A DNA stretch of 42,891 nucleotides from Thalassococcus_A lentus (GCF_028023555.1 NZ_JAQIOY010000013.1:1-42891), one strand, 5' to 3'; counted from the stretch's first letter, positions 16,284 to 24,743 are shown. The notes: generated by a model from the letters alone, not told the origin. Program-made: numbers and translations.

Positions 16284-17132
16284 ATGTTCGACCAAACACA
16301 ATCCCTGCCCCCGCTGCCCGGTGTCGGTTACAAGCCCCAGCACTACAGCGACATTCTTGAGAATGCGGCACCCGTGGGATGGCTGGAGGTTCATGCTGAA
16401 AACTACATGGGTGATGGCGGTCGACCGCTGGCCCAGTTACGGGCTCTGTCCGAACAATTTCCCATTTCCGTGCACGGTGTCGGTCTGTCGATCGGCGGTG
16501 AAGACCGCCTTGATCCAGACCACCTTGAGCGTCTCAAACAGCTTGTGGGCTGGCTGGATCCTGCCAGCTTCTCGGAGCATCTGGCTTGGTCCACGCACGA
16601 CAGCCATTTCCTGAATGACCTGCTGCCGCTTCCCTACACAGATCAGACACTGGCGCGTGTGTGTGAACACATCGACGAAGTGCAAACAGCACTTGGCCGC
16701 CGCATGCTGTTGGAGAACCCGTCTTCCTATCTCGCCTTCGCAGAAAGCACTTGGGCGGAAACGGATTTCCTGACCGAGGTGACCCGTCGGACCGGCTGCG
16801 GGCTTTTGCTGGATGTGAACAACGTCTTCGTATCCGCCACCAATCTGGGCTATTCCCCGCAGGCCTATATCGACGCCTTTCCGCTCGACGCCGTGGGGGA
16901 ATTGCACCTTGGAGGGCACGACGAAGACGAAGACGACCATGGAATGCCATTGCTGATCGACAGCCATGGTCGCGAGGTGGCCGATCCGGTCTGGGGTCTG
17001 CTCGACCTTGTGCTTGAGCGTTCCGGCCCCAAACCATTGTTGATTGAATGGGACACCGATGTCCCTGATTGGTCTGTTCTGCGCGACGAAGCCCGGCGTG
17101 CAGAGGCAGCACTGGCGCGGGTACATGCGTGA
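16284..17132 (+). CDS. bufB: Multinuclear iron oxidative enzyme (MNIO, DUF692) BufB
   Basis: A 282-residue DUF692 protein, a TIM-barrel MNIO. These enzymes use two or three iron ions and O2 to modify cysteines of RiPP precursors. Likely metal ligands are seen at H64 (SVHGVGLS), H99 (SEHLAWS), E144 (MLLENPSSY), D177 (LLLDVNNVF), H212 (LGGHDE), H228 (DSHGRE) and E255 (LIEWDTD). ATG 16284 fits the usual N-terminus (LPPLPGVGYK close to the start); an in-frame TTG at 16239 is less likely. It follows bufA by 60 bp and its stop overlaps the bufC start. The substrate is inferred to be the BufA peptide. Confidence 0.92.
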   Translation: MFDQTQSLPPLPGVGYKPQHYSDILENAAPVGWLEVHAENYMGDGGRPLAQLRALSEQFPISVHGVGLSIGGEDRLDPDHLERLKQLVGWLDPASFSEHLAWSTHDSHFLNDLLPLPYTDQTLARVCEHIDEVQTALGRRMLLENPSSYLAFAESTWAETDFLTEVTRRTGCGLLLDVNNVFVSATNLGYSPQAYIDAFPLDAVGELHLGGHDEDEDDHGMPLLIDSHGREVADPVWGLLDLVLERSGPKPLLIEWDTDVPDWSVLRDEARRAEAALARVHA

Positions 17133-17875
17133 TGATCACTGTGTCCCAAGACGCATTTCGCGCCGGGCTACTTGATGCCCGGGTACCCGTTCCAGAGGGG
17201 TTGAAAGACAACGAGGGCCGTTCGGCTGGACGCCGGTACGCTGTGTACCGCAACAATGTCGCGGTGTCCCTGCGTGAAGCGCTAGAAACCGGTTTTCCGG
17301 CAGTAGCCAGTCTTTTGGGTAAAGAGAATTTTGCCATGGTGGCCGGGCATTTCCTGCGCCAGTCGCCGCCGGCATCACCCTTGATGATGCACTATGGCGA
17401 AGGGTTCCCGGCCTTTCTCGAAGCCGCCGAGCCGCTGGCTCATATTCCTTATCTCGGTGATATCGCGCGGCTCGAACTGGCGCAGCGGGCCAGCTATCAC
17501 GCGGCGGACTGTCCAGCATTTGATCCGGCAGTTTTCCAAGACTTGTCGGATGGGGCGCTGATGGCAGGGTATCTGGTGCTGGCGCCGGCGACCAAGCTGG
17601 TGAAATCGCGCTGGCCCATGCTGTCGATCTATCGATATGCAACGCAGCCCGGTGCGGCCAAGCCCGGTGCGGCGCCGGAAAACGTTCTGATTACACGTCC
17701 CGAGTTCGATCCGGTTTTGCATCCGCTTGATGCTGCTGCGGCCGGTTTTGTCCAAGCATGCCTGTCCGGCGGGAACTTTGGGGCCGCGCTAGAAGCAGCC
17801 GGACCTGAATTCGACCTGCCCAACACTCTGTCATTGCTGCTTTCAAGCGGCGCAATAGCTCAACTAAAACTCTAA
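17132..17875 (+). CDS. bufC: DUF2063 partner protein BufC
   Basis: A 247-residue protein with the DUF2063 domain in its N-terminal half (QDAFRAGLLD, then RRYAVYRNNVAVSLREALETGFPAV and MVAGHFLRQSPPASPLM). It was once annotated as a putative DNA-binding domain. In MNIO systems this protein forms a complex with the DUF692 enzyme and recruits the precursor. ATG 17132 overlaps the bufB stop by one base (TGATG), showing translational coupling. The second half, about residues 130-247, is less conserved and probably binds the precursor. No catalytic motif of its own is seen. Confidence 0.9.
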   Translation: MITVSQDAFRAGLLDARVPVPEGLKDNEGRSAGRRYAVYRNNVAVSLREALETGFPAVASLLGKENFAMVAGHFLRQSPPASPLMMHYGEGFPAFLEAAEPLAHIPYLGDIARLELAQRASYHAADCPAFDPAVFQDLSDGALMAGYLVLAPATKLVKSRWPMLSIYRYATQPGAAKPGAAPENVLITRPEFDPVLHPLDAAAAGFVQACLSGGNFGAALEAAGPEFDLPNTLSLLLSSGAIAQLKL

Positions 17876-17884
17876 GAGTCCGCC

Positions 17885-18454
17885 ATGAACACGCTGATAT
17901 CGCTGCACAATCGTCTATTTGCACAAATCGAACATCTCGGTGATGGGCTTTTGCCTCTGCTATCGCGCTTTGTTTTTGCCGCGACCCTGCTGACCTACTT
18001 CTGGGCCTCGGGCATGACCAAGCTGGGTGATGGGCTGCTCGGTATCTTCCAGCCCTCCACAGGGGCTTATGCGCAGATTTTCCCAAAACAGATGGAAGCC
18101 GTCGTCTATGACGTGTCGCAACTATCAATCTTCCATTGGCTGGTCGTTGTTGCCGGAACCTGGGCCGAGTTTATCCTGCCACTTCTGATCGTCGTGGGCC
18201 TGTTTACGCGGCTGGCAGCGCTTGGCATGATTGGCTTCGTGGTCGTCCAAAGCCTGACCGATCTTTATGGCCATGGCGGCATTGAACACGCGGAAACGCT
18301 TGGCGCTTGGTTCGACCGGATCCCAGACGCACCAATCCTCGATCAGCGCGCGTTCTGGATGCTTGTGCTGGTTACCTTGGTGATCAAGGGCGCGGGCGCC
18401 CTTTCTCTGGATCGCTTGCTCAGCGCCCGCCGCACGGACACGGCGCTGGCCTGA
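17885..18454 (+). CDS. bufD: DoxX-family membrane protein BufD
   Basis: A 189-residue membrane protein with about four hydrophobic segments (near 24-44, 80-105, 108-128 and 152-175). Typical DoxX features are LSRFVFAATLLTYFWASGMTK at the start and the WAEFILPLLIVVGLFTRLAA helix. It starts 9 bp after bufC and is the fourth gene of the operon, the usual position of DoxX in bufferin clusters. Its biochemical role there is not established; a link to membrane redox or to export has been proposed for the family. It ends tail-to-tail with the next gene, 6 bp apart. Confidence 0.88.
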   Translation: MNTLISLHNRLFAQIEHLGDGLLPLLSRFVFAATLLTYFWASGMTKLGDGLLGIFQPSTGAYAQIFPKQMEAVVYDVSQLSIFHWLVVVAGTWAEFILPLLIVVGLFTRLAALGMIGFVVVQSLTDLYGHGGIEHAETLGAWFDRIPDAPILDQRAFWMLVLVTLVIKGAGALSLDRLLSARRTDTALA

Positions 18455-18460
18455 GCCGGT

Positions 18461-18829
18461 TCAGAAATGCGCCTTAGGCTCATCCGGTTTACCCGCGGCC
18501 AAGGCCAGAACGCCTGCAAGACCGGCAAAGGCAATCGGGAACATCGTGAAGACGTTGAAGCCGAAGGCAAAATACATCCCTGCCGCCGAGACCAACAGCA
18601 GAATGCCGCCCCACAACGCGCGGGCCTTTGACATGGCCCCGCCTGCAATGGCCAGCAGCGGTGACAGAATGGACATGGCCCGGACCAGACCCGGGTTGTC
18701 GAACATGCCGAACATCTGTTCGACTTCAGAGTAGTTGCGCGCCAGCTCGGTATAGCCAAAGCCAAAAAAGCCAACCAGCATTCCGAAAACGCCCGCGATA
18801 ATTCCAAGGGTCAATGCTGCGTTGCGCAT
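18461..18829 (-). CDS. Small four-helix membrane protein
   Basis: A 122-residue protein with four hydrophobic segments (about 5-25, 48-66, 70-92 and 95-112) separated by short loops, ending in a polar KPDEPKAHF tail. ATG 18829 overlaps the stop of the ArsC-like gene by one base, so the two are coupled; the longer upstream ORF only reflects read-through of that frame. The family is not recognised; it looks like small inner membrane proteins of unknown function common in Rhodobacteraceae. Confidence 0.75.
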   Translation of the reverse strand: MRNAALTLGIIAGVFGMLVGFFGFGYTELARNYSEVEQMFGMFDNPGLVRAMSILSPLLAIAGGAMSKARALWGGILLLVSAAGMYFAFGFNVFTMFPIAFAGLAGVLALAAGKPDEPKAHF

Positions 18830-19146
18830 CAGGCTACTCCCATCTTTTGTTGTGCAGCGGCATCCCAGCCCAGCACCATTGTGTCTCCGTCTACGATCAA
18901 TGGTCTTTTCATCAACGCCGGGTGCGCGGAAATCAACGCCAAAGGCGCGTCCGCCCGTTCTGTTTCGCTCAAACCCCGCCACGTGGTCGAGCGAGTATTC
19001 AGCAATTTGTCACCGAAGGTATCAAAGGCAGTTGCAAGCACCGCTGCCGGAACGCCGGGATCGCGCACATCTACCAGCTCCGCATTGGGCAATGCTTTCA
19101 ATGCTTTGCGGCAGGTATCGCAGTTTTTCAGTCCATAGAGGATCAT
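18829..19146 (-). CDS. ArsC/Spx-family protein
   Basis: A 105-residue protein of the ArsC-like thioredoxin-fold family. It begins MILYGLKNCDTCRKALKAL with the C9/C12 CxxC pair, and a late KRPLIVDGDTMVLGWD motif matches the 'RPi...g..vlGf' ending of the family. Members include arsenate reductases and the Spx/YffB group; no other arsenic genes are present, so the YffB-like role (glutathione-dependent thiol reductase) is the better guess. It is the first gene of a two-gene leftward unit, divergent from the cold-shock gene. Confidence 0.87.
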   Translation of the reverse strand: MILYGLKNCDTCRKALKALPNAELVDVRDPGVPAAVLATAFDTFGDKLLNTRSTTWRGLSETERADAPLALISAHPALMKRPLIVDGDTMVLGWDAAAQQKMGVA

Positions 19147-19376
19147 GCTGTCTCCTTCATCACTACGATCAAATAATCGCGCGCGACACGAATTTCGAGG
19201 GAGATTTGCTTGCTTTTTCTCCCCGCCGCACGATGTTTATTCATGTGACACGCGACGATCAGTCACGGAACGGCCCGGAGTACACCCCTAAGTTCCTCCC
19301 TGAAAGGCGATTGTGTCGGGGACGGCCTGTGCGTTGCAGGCCTGAAACGCAGACTGAAAAAGGGAGCACGGGAACT

Positions 19377-19583
19377 ATGCCAAACGGCACCGTGAAGTGG
19401 TTCAACACCACGAAAGGCTACGGCTTTATCGCGCCTGATGAAGGCGGCAAAGATGTTTTTGTTCATATTTCGGCAGTCGAACGCTCGGGTTTGACGGGTC
19501 TGGCAGACAATCAGAAAGTCAGCTTCGACATCGAAGAAGGCCGTGACGGCCGCAGCATGGCAGCAAACATCCAGGCACTGTGA
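19377..19583 (+). CDS. Cold-shock domain protein
   Basis: A 68-residue single cold-shock domain (OB fold). RNP1 lies at residues 13-18 (KGYGFI) and RNP2 at 27-31 (VFVHI), with the usual MPNGTVKWFN start. CSPs bind single-stranded RNA and DNA as chaperones. ATG 19377 was chosen by the family N-terminus; AGGGAG lies about 10 bases before. The 230-bp interval upstream has a 6-bp GC hairpin (19324-19342) that may be part of a structured 5' leader, a common way of cold control, but this is inference. Confidence 0.95.
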   Translation: MPNGTVKWFNTTKGYGFIAPDEGGKDVFVHISAVERSGLTGLADNQKVSFDIEEGRDGRSMAANIQAL

Positions 19584-19591
19584 TAAACGCT

Positions 19592-19612
19592 CGGCCCGGG
19601 TATACCGGGCCG
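19592..19612. terminator. GC-rich hairpin between csp and metR
   Basis: An 8-bp stem of CGGCCCGG type around a small loop (TATA region), placed between two convergent genes 8-14 bp from their stops. It lacks a T-run, so it may block or stabilise transcripts from both sides rather than act as a classic intrinsic terminator. Confidence 0.45.
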
Positions 19613-19626
19613 TCCGACCTTCGCCC

Positions 19627-20532
19627 TTAGGCCTCCTGCAAACGCCGTGCCTCCGTGCCGGCAAGATCAACAAGTCTGTTCATGTAGGGCTTGTCCAAGT
19701 CTTCTGTGCGTGTTGCGGCATAAAGACGTCTGGTTATGCCCTCCTCGGTCAACGGCCGTGTCACGTAATCAGAACTGTATTTCACCTCACGAACCACCCA
19801 GTCCGGCAGCACAGACACCCCCCTGTTCGACGCCACGAGCAGCAGGATCACGGCCGTCAGCTCAACCTGGCGGATGGCTGCAGGCTCGACCTTGGCAGGG
19901 CTGAGCAACTGGCTGAAGATATCCAGCCGAGAGCGTTCGACCGGATAGGTGATCAGCGTTTGACCCCGGAAATCTTCGGCTTCGACGAAAGGCTTGGACG
20001 CCAGCGGGTGATTGGCCGCCGCGACAAAAACGGGGCTGTAATCAAACAGCGGCGTAAACGTTACGCCCGCTATGTCCTCTGGATCGGATGAAATCACCAC
20101 ATCCACCTCTTCCTTGAGCAAGGCAGGCAACGCATCAAAGGCGAGGCCCGGCCTGATGTCGACATCCACATCCGGCCAGTCTTTGCGAAAGCTCTCGAGC
20201 ACCGGAAAAAGCCATTCGAAACAGGCGTGGCATTCAATGGCGATATGAAGCCGCCCGGATTTCCCGCTGCGCAGTCCGGCAAATTCCTCTTGCAGCGCTT
20301 CGATCTGTGGCAGCACCTGTTCGGCCAACCGCAGAAGGCGTTTTCCAGCAGCAGACAGCCGCATCGGTTTGGACCGGCGCACAAACAGCTCGACCCCGGC
20401 CTGATCCTCCAACCCCTTGATCTGATGGCTCAGGGCAGATTGCGTGATGTTCAGCTGCTCTGCTGCACGGGCAACGCCGCCAGCTTCATGAATGGCTCGG
20501 ATGGTGCGCAGGTGGCGAAACTCGATATGCAT
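19627..20532 (-). CDS. metR: MetR-type LysR regulator
   Basis: A 301-residue LysR-type regulator. Residues 4-63 hold the winged helix-turn-helix (AEQLNITQSALSHQIKGLE). The effector domain has strong recalled MetR signatures: IAIECHACFEWLFPVLE, SSDPEDIAGVTFTPLFDY, TYPVERSRLDIF and LPDWVVRE match Escherichia coli MetR positions well. MetR senses homocysteine and controls metE, metF and related genes. The divergent metF across 87 bp supports this role. It ends convergent with the cold-shock gene. Confidence 0.9.
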   Translation of the reverse strand: MHIEFRHLRTIRAIHEAGGVARAAEQLNITQSALSHQIKGLEDQAGVELFVRRSKPMRLSAAGKRLLRLAEQVLPQIEALQEEFAGLRSGKSGRLHIAIECHACFEWLFPVLESFRKDWPDVDVDIRPGLAFDALPALLKEEVDVVISSDPEDIAGVTFTPLFDYSPVFVAAANHPLASKPFVEAEDFRGQTLITYPVERSRLDIFSQLLSPAKVEPAAIRQVELTAVILLLVASNRGVSVLPDWVVREVKYSSDYVTRPLTEEGITRRLYAATRTEDLDKPYMNRLVDLAGTEARRLQEA

Positions 20533-20538
20533 ATGCGG

Positions 20539-20573
20539 CTCATGTTAACTATGAGATTTATGAAATTGTCTCA
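20539..20573. promoter_or_regulatory. Candidate MetR operators in the metR-metF interval
   Basis: Two overlapping inverted repeats lie in the 87-bp space: CTCAT-N7-ATGAG (20539-20555) and TGAGA-N12-TCTCA (20552-20573). They are compatible with LysR-type boxes and placed where a MetR site controlling both divergent genes would be expected. The match to the enterobacterial MetR consensus (TGAA-N5-TTCA) is not exact. Confidence 0.45.
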
Positions 20574-20619
20574 CAATGCTGCGCGTGCAACAAGGGCCTA
20601 ACGAGAAAGGACCCCGTTT

Positions 20620-21483
20620 ATGCAGCCTGAAATATCCTTCGAATTCTTTCCGCCTCGCAATGTCGAGGGCACATTCCGGCTGTGGGACACGGTACAGGTG
20701 CTTGCTCCGTTATCACCGCGCTTTGTTTCGGTGACCTACGGCGCAGGCGGCACAACCCGCGATCTGACGCGGGATGTTGTGGCAACGCTTCACAAACACT
20801 CCGGCCTTCGCACCGCAGCGCACCTAACCTGTGTTGAGGCAACCAAGGCCGAGACATTGGAAATCGCGCGCGGTTTTGCCGAGGCCGGTGTTCAGGATAT
20901 CGTCGCGCTGCGCGGCGATCCTCCGAAGGGGGCACAAAGCTTTGAGCCATTTCCGGACGGGTTCGGCAGTTCTGTCGAGTTGATCGAGGCCTTGCGCGAC
21001 ACCGGCGACTTTTCGATCCGAGTTGGCGCCTATCCTGACACACACCCCGAAGCCGCCAATGCTCAGGCTGACATCGAATGGCTCAAGCGCAAGCTGGATG
21101 CAGGCGCTGACGAAGCCCTGACCCAATTCTTTTTTGAAGCGGACAGCTTTTTCCGCTTTCGCGACGCGTGCCAGAAGGCCGGGATCGACAAACCGATTGT
21201 CCCCGGCATTTTGCCCATCGAGAACTGGGATGGCGCCCGACGGTTCGCGCAGCGCTGCGGCACCCACATTCCCGCGTGGGTCGAAGACGCCTTTGTAACG
21301 GCCAAACGCGATGGCCGCGAAGATCTGCTGGCCACAGCGATCTGTACCGAATTGTGCAGCGACTTGTTGGAAGGCGGTGTAGACAAGCTGCACTTCTATA
21401 CGCTGAACCGTCCAGAGCTGACACGAGACGTTTGTTTCGCGCTTGGCGTGGCACCTGAGGTCAAACTGGAAAACGTCGCCTGA
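20620..21483 (+). CDS. metF: 5,10-methylenetetrahydrofolate reductase
   Basis: A 287-residue MTHFR. It has the N-terminal SFEFFPPR motif at residues 5-12, FVSVTYGAGG (37-46), HLTCV near residue 68 and the ALRGDPP flavin/folate loop. The enzyme reduces 5,10-methylene-THF to 5-methyl-THF with FAD and NADH, feeding methionine synthesis. The length fits bacterial MetF. AGGA before ATG 20620 is the ribosome binding site. It is divergent from metR and ends 6 bp from the stop of the convergent bhcR gene. Confidence 0.95.
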   Translation: MQPEISFEFFPPRNVEGTFRLWDTVQVLAPLSPRFVSVTYGAGGTTRDLTRDVVATLHKHSGLRTAAHLTCVEATKAETLEIARGFAEAGVQDIVALRGDPPKGAQSFEPFPDGFGSSVELIEALRDTGDFSIRVGAYPDTHPEAANAQADIEWLKRKLDAGADEALTQFFFEADSFFRFRDACQKAGIDKPIVPGILPIENWDGARRFAQRCGTHIPAWVEDAFVTAKRDGREDLLATAICTELCSDLLEGGVDKLHFYTLNRPELTRDVCFALGVAPEVKLENVA

Positions 21484-21489
21484 CGGTGA

Positions 21490-22344
21490 TCACGCAGGAT
21501 CTTGTGGCGCAGCGCGCGGTTGCCCACCGATGCCTTCCGTCACTTCACGCGCGGCTGCAGCCACGTACCGGCCCAACTCAGGCAGCTGATCGTCGGGCAA
21601 TCGGGCCGATGGGCCTGAGATGGACAAACCGGCGACCGCTTCGCCGTGCATGTCAAAGATCGGCGCTGCCACGCAGCGCATCCCGAGGTTCTTTTCTTCG
21701 TTGTCCAAAGCATAGCCGCGCGACCGTGTCAGAGCCAAATCCGCAACCAGAGTGGCCGGGTTCGCCAGTGTGAAGCGGGTGAACCGTTCCAATCCATGTG
21801 CCGAAACGACATTTTGCACCTGCTCATCCGTCATCTGAGCCAGCAACGCCTTGCCAATGCCAGAGCTGTGCATCGGAGATAATGTGCCCGGCGGAAAGAA
21901 CGCGCGGATATTCGCATGGCTTTCAACCTGAGACATGAACAAAACCTGCCCGTCTCGGGCGATGCCCAAATTGGCGGTCTCGCCCGTTTGCTCCATCAAA
22001 CTGCGCAGCGCCGGTCGGGCGCGTTCAACCAGCGACGTCCGACGCAGAAAATGTGATCCGATCTGAAAGGCCCCTGCCCCGATCTCCCACAATTGTGGCC
22101 CGGGGTCGAAATCAACGATGCCGCGCGCCTCAAGCGTAACAAGCACACGATAGACTGACGAGGCCGGCTGGCCGCAGGCTTCGGCCAGATCAGAAAGGGT
22201 CGAGCCCCCCCGTCTACCCAGCGTTTCCAAGACCTCCATCGCACGATCCAGCGATTTGATCCGGTTCTGTTCGAGATTGTCCGCCCAGCCACGCGGCCGC
22301 CCGCGTGCCCGCGTGGCGGTATTCTTGTTGGATTCTTCGGCCAT
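21490..22344 (-). CDS. bhcR: IclR-family regulator of the beta-hydroxyaspartate cycle (BhcR)
   Basis: A 284-residue IclR protein. ATG 22344 was chosen for the GAAAGGCGAA ribosome binding site and the polar N-terminus. The winged helix-turn-helix covers about residues 29-90 (LDRAMEVLETLG...LADLAEACGQPASSVYRVLVTLE-like) and the effector domain runs from about 105 to 265 (SHFLRRTSLVERARPAL; LFMSQVES; GLSISGPS). It is divergent from bhcABCD, the known place of bhcR. In Paracoccus, BhcR binds the bhc promoter and glyoxylate weakens that binding. The name rests on context and family. Confidence 0.9.
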   Translation of the reverse strand: MAEESNKNTATRARGRPRGWADNLEQNRIKSLDRAMEVLETLGRRGGSTLSDLAEACGQPASSVYRVLVTLEARGIVDFDPGPQLWEIGAGAFQIGSHFLRRTSLVERARPALRSLMEQTGETANLGIARDGQVLFMSQVESHANIRAFFPPGTLSPMHSSGIGKALLAQMTDEQVQNVVSAHGLERFTRFTLANPATLVADLALTRSRGYALDNEEKNLGMRCVAAPIFDMHGEAVAGLSISGPSARLPDDQLPELGRYVAAAAREVTEGIGGQPRAAPQDPA

Positions 22345-22354
22345 CAGATTCGCC

Positions 22355-22444
22355 TTTCGAAAAACTCTTTCACAGAGTGGAAAATTCAAGCCACTGAATC
22401 AATTCATTTTTTCCAGCCCACTACGTTTTTGAAAAATGATTTCA
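22355..22444. promoter_or_regulatory. Candidate BhcR operator region in the bhcR-bhcA interval
   Basis: Three inverted repeats of the TTTC/GAAA type fall in this 160-bp divergent interval: TTTCGAAA (22355-22362), an imperfect CAC-AGA-GTG core flanked by TTT and GAAA (about 22368-22384), and TGAAA-N5-TTTCA (22430-22444). IclR proteins bind short palindromes of this kind. Which of them is used is unknown. Confidence 0.45.
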
Positions 22445-22503
22445 GAAAAATAGACCTCAACGGGGGCGCTTTCTATAACCAATCCCGGAAGAGGAGATTT
22501 ATC

Positions 22504-23694
22504 ATGAACATGCAGAACCCGGTTTTCATTCCAGGCCCGACCAACATCCCAGAGTCGCTTCGCAAGGCCTGTGACATGCCAACAGTCGATCACCGTTCGC
22601 CGGTATTCGGACCGATCCTGCATGGCGCGTTGGATGGTGTTCGCAAGGTGCTGCGCCAGACCAAAGGCGAGACGTTTATCTTTCCTGCGTCAGGCACGGG
22701 TGGCTGGGAAGCAGCGCTGACCAACACTCTGAACCCCGGCGATACCGTTCTTGCGGCGCGCAACGGAATGTTTAGCCACAAATGGATCGACATGTGCCAG
22801 CGCTTTGGCCTGACCGTTCAGCAGATTGACGTGGCTTGGGGCGAAGGTCTGCCGGTCGATCAGTTTGAACAGATCCTGCGCGATGACACCAACGGAACCA
22901 TCAAGGCCGTTCTGGCGACGCACAACGAAACCGCGACCGGCGTTGTATCGGACGTGCCCGGCCTGCGCAAAGCCATGGACCGCGCCGGACACTCGGCGCT
23001 GTTGCTGGTCGACGGTGTCAGTTCAATCGGCTCAATGCCCTTCGAATTTGACGAATGGGGGATCGATGTCGCTGTCACGGGCAGCCAGAAGGGCTTTATG
23101 CTGTCCGCCGGTCTTGCCATCGTCGGCTTTAGTGAAAAGGCAATCGCCGCCTCCAAAGCGGCCACCCTACCGCGCACCTTCTGGTCCATCGATGACATGC
23201 GCGCTGGCTATGCCGCCGATGCCTATCCTTACACGCCTTCTGTCGGCTTGATGAACGGCCTTCACGAGGCAACCCGCATGATCCTGGATGAGGGCCTCGA
23301 TGCTGTATTCGCACGCCATGCCCGAATTGCCGATGGTGTCAGAGCGGCAGTTTCGGCCTGGGGCTTTTCGCCCTGTGCCAAGCGCCCCGAGCTCTATTCG
23401 AACAGCGTGACCGCAATCTGCACGCCGGACGGTTTCGACGCGAGCCTGATCCCGGTGCATGCGGCCAAGCATTACAACATGGCCTTTGGCGGCGGCCTCG
23501 GCGATGTGGCCGGAAAAGTATTCCGCATCGGGCATCTGGGGCTTTTGACCGACGCCATGGCCCTATCTGGCATTGCCACCGCTGAAATGGTCATGACGGA
23601 TCTTGGGCTGGAAATCAGCCTCGGCTCAGGCGTGGCCGCAGCCCAGAACGTTTATCGGCACGGCGGCCAAGCACAAAGGATGGCAGCACAATGA
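22504..23694 (+). CDS. bhcA: L-aspartate:glyoxylate aminotransferase (BhcA)
   Basis: A 396-residue class V PLP aminotransferase. The lysine that holds PLP is K196 in TGSQKGFML, and D170 in LLLVDGVSS contacts the pyridine nitrogen. The N-terminus FIPGPTNIPESL is the serine-glyoxylate aminotransferase family pattern. In the beta-hydroxyaspartate cycle BhcA passes the amino group of aspartate to glyoxylate, giving glycine and oxaloacetate. ATG 22504 follows GAGGAG; the longer reading frame upstream is not used. It overlaps bhcB by 4 bp (ATGA). Confidence 0.94.
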   Translation: MNMQNPVFIPGPTNIPESLRKACDMPTVDHRSPVFGPILHGALDGVRKVLRQTKGETFIFPASGTGGWEAALTNTLNPGDTVLAARNGMFSHKWIDMCQRFGLTVQQIDVAWGEGLPVDQFEQILRDDTNGTIKAVLATHNETATGVVSDVPGLRKAMDRAGHSALLLVDGVSSIGSMPFEFDEWGIDVAVTGSQKGFMLSAGLAIVGFSEKAIAASKAATLPRTFWSIDDMRAGYAADAYPYTPSVGLMNGLHEATRMILDEGLDAVFARHARIADGVRAAVSAWGFSPCAKRPELYSNSVTAICTPDGFDASLIPVHAAKHYNMAFGGGLGDVAGKVFRIGHLGLLTDAMALSGIATAEMVMTDLGLEISLGSGVAAAQNVYRHGGQAQRMAAQ

Positions 23695-24662
23695 AAGACG
23701 TGACAACTCATATCCCGACCTATGAGGACATGCTGGCGGCGCATGAACGGATCAAACCGTACATCCACCGCACCCCGGTTCTGACCTCGTCGTTTCTGAA
23801 CGAGCTGACGGGCGCAGAACTGTTCTTCAAATGCGAGAATTTTCAAAAGGCCGGTGCTTTCAAGGTCCGTGGTGCATCGAACGCGGTCTTTGGCCTGCCT
23901 GACGCGCTGGCGCAACGCGGTGTTGCCACCCACAGCTCGGGCAACCATGCCCTTTCGCTCAGCTATGCTGCCGGTCGTCGCGGGATTCCATGCAATGTGG
24001 TCATGCCCCGCACGGCCCCGCAGGCCAAAAAGGATGCGGTGCGCGGATACGGTGGCATCATTACGGAATGCGAGCCGTCAACAACCAGCCGCGAGGCCGT
24101 GTTTGCCGAGGTTCAGGAACGAACAGGCGCTGAATTTGTGCACCCCTATAACGATCCACGGGTCATTGCAGGTCAGGGCACCTGTTCAAAAGAACTCATG
24201 GAACAGGCAGACGGACTGGATGCGGTCATCGCACCCATCGGCGGCGGCGGCATGGTGTCGGGGACCTGTTTGACACTGTCCACCCTTGCCCCCGAGGTCG
24301 AAATCTACGCCGCCGAGCCTGAACAGGCTGACGACGCTTATCGAAGCTTCAAAGCGGGCCATATCATTGCCGACGATGCGCCCGTTACGATTGCTGATGG
24401 TTTGAAAGTGCCACTTAAGGAAAACACCTGGCACTTTGTCAGCAACTACGTGACGGACATTCTGACCGCGTCAGAAGACGAAATCATCGATGCAATGAAA
24501 CTGACGTGGAAACGCATGAAAATCGTGATGGAGGCTTCATGTGCCCCACCGCTGGCGACCATCCTAAAGAACCCCGAAATCTTTCGCGGGAAACGGGTTG
24601 GCGTCATCATCACCGGCGGCAACGTCGATCTCGATGCCCTGCCTTGGATTGGGCGCGGCTGA
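23691..24662 (+). CDS. bhcB: beta-Hydroxyaspartate dehydratase (BhcB)
   Basis: A 323-residue fold type II PLP enzyme of the serine racemase/threonine dehydratase family. PLP lysine K58 lies in GAFKVRGA, SSGNHA at 82-87 binds the substrate carboxylate, and the PLP-phosphate loop is IGGGGMVSG. BhcB dehydrates erythro-beta-hydroxyaspartate (2R,3S) to iminosuccinate. The start overlaps bhcA by 4 bp, and the reading frame has the normal length for the family. A 149-bp interval follows before bhcC. Confidence 0.93.
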   Translation: MKDVTTHIPTYEDMLAAHERIKPYIHRTPVLTSSFLNELTGAELFFKCENFQKAGAFKVRGASNAVFGLPDALAQRGVATHSSGNHALSLSYAAGRRGIPCNVVMPRTAPQAKKDAVRGYGGIITECEPSTTSREAVFAEVQERTGAEFVHPYNDPRVIAGQGTCSKELMEQADGLDAVIAPIGGGGMVSGTCLTLSTLAPEVEIYAAEPEQADDAYRSFKAGHIIADDAPVTIADGLKVPLKENTWHFVSNYVTDILTASEDEIIDAMKLTWKRMKIVMEASCAPPLATILKNPEIFRGKRVGVIITGGNVDLDALPWIGRG

Positions 24663-24727
24663 TTGAAGGTGGATTTGACCAAACCCCAAACCCGGGCATA
24701 ATCCCAACGCGTTTTTTTGCCCACTGA

Positions 24728-24743
24728 GTTTCCTATCGGAAAC
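24728..24743. promoter_or_regulatory. Palindrome upstream of bhcC
   Basis: A perfect inverted repeat GTTTCC-TATC-GGAAAC in the 149-bp bhcB-bhcC interval, 69 bp before the bhcC start. It has TTTCC/GGAAA half-sites like the repeats in the bhcR-bhcA interval and may be a second regulator site or a processing hairpin. Confidence 0.4.

Noticed and set aside
15498..16394. Minus-strand frame of 298 codons across the thrS end and bufA
   Set aside because: It crosses the thrS terminator and the bufA gene in antisense and reads as low-quality protein sequence.
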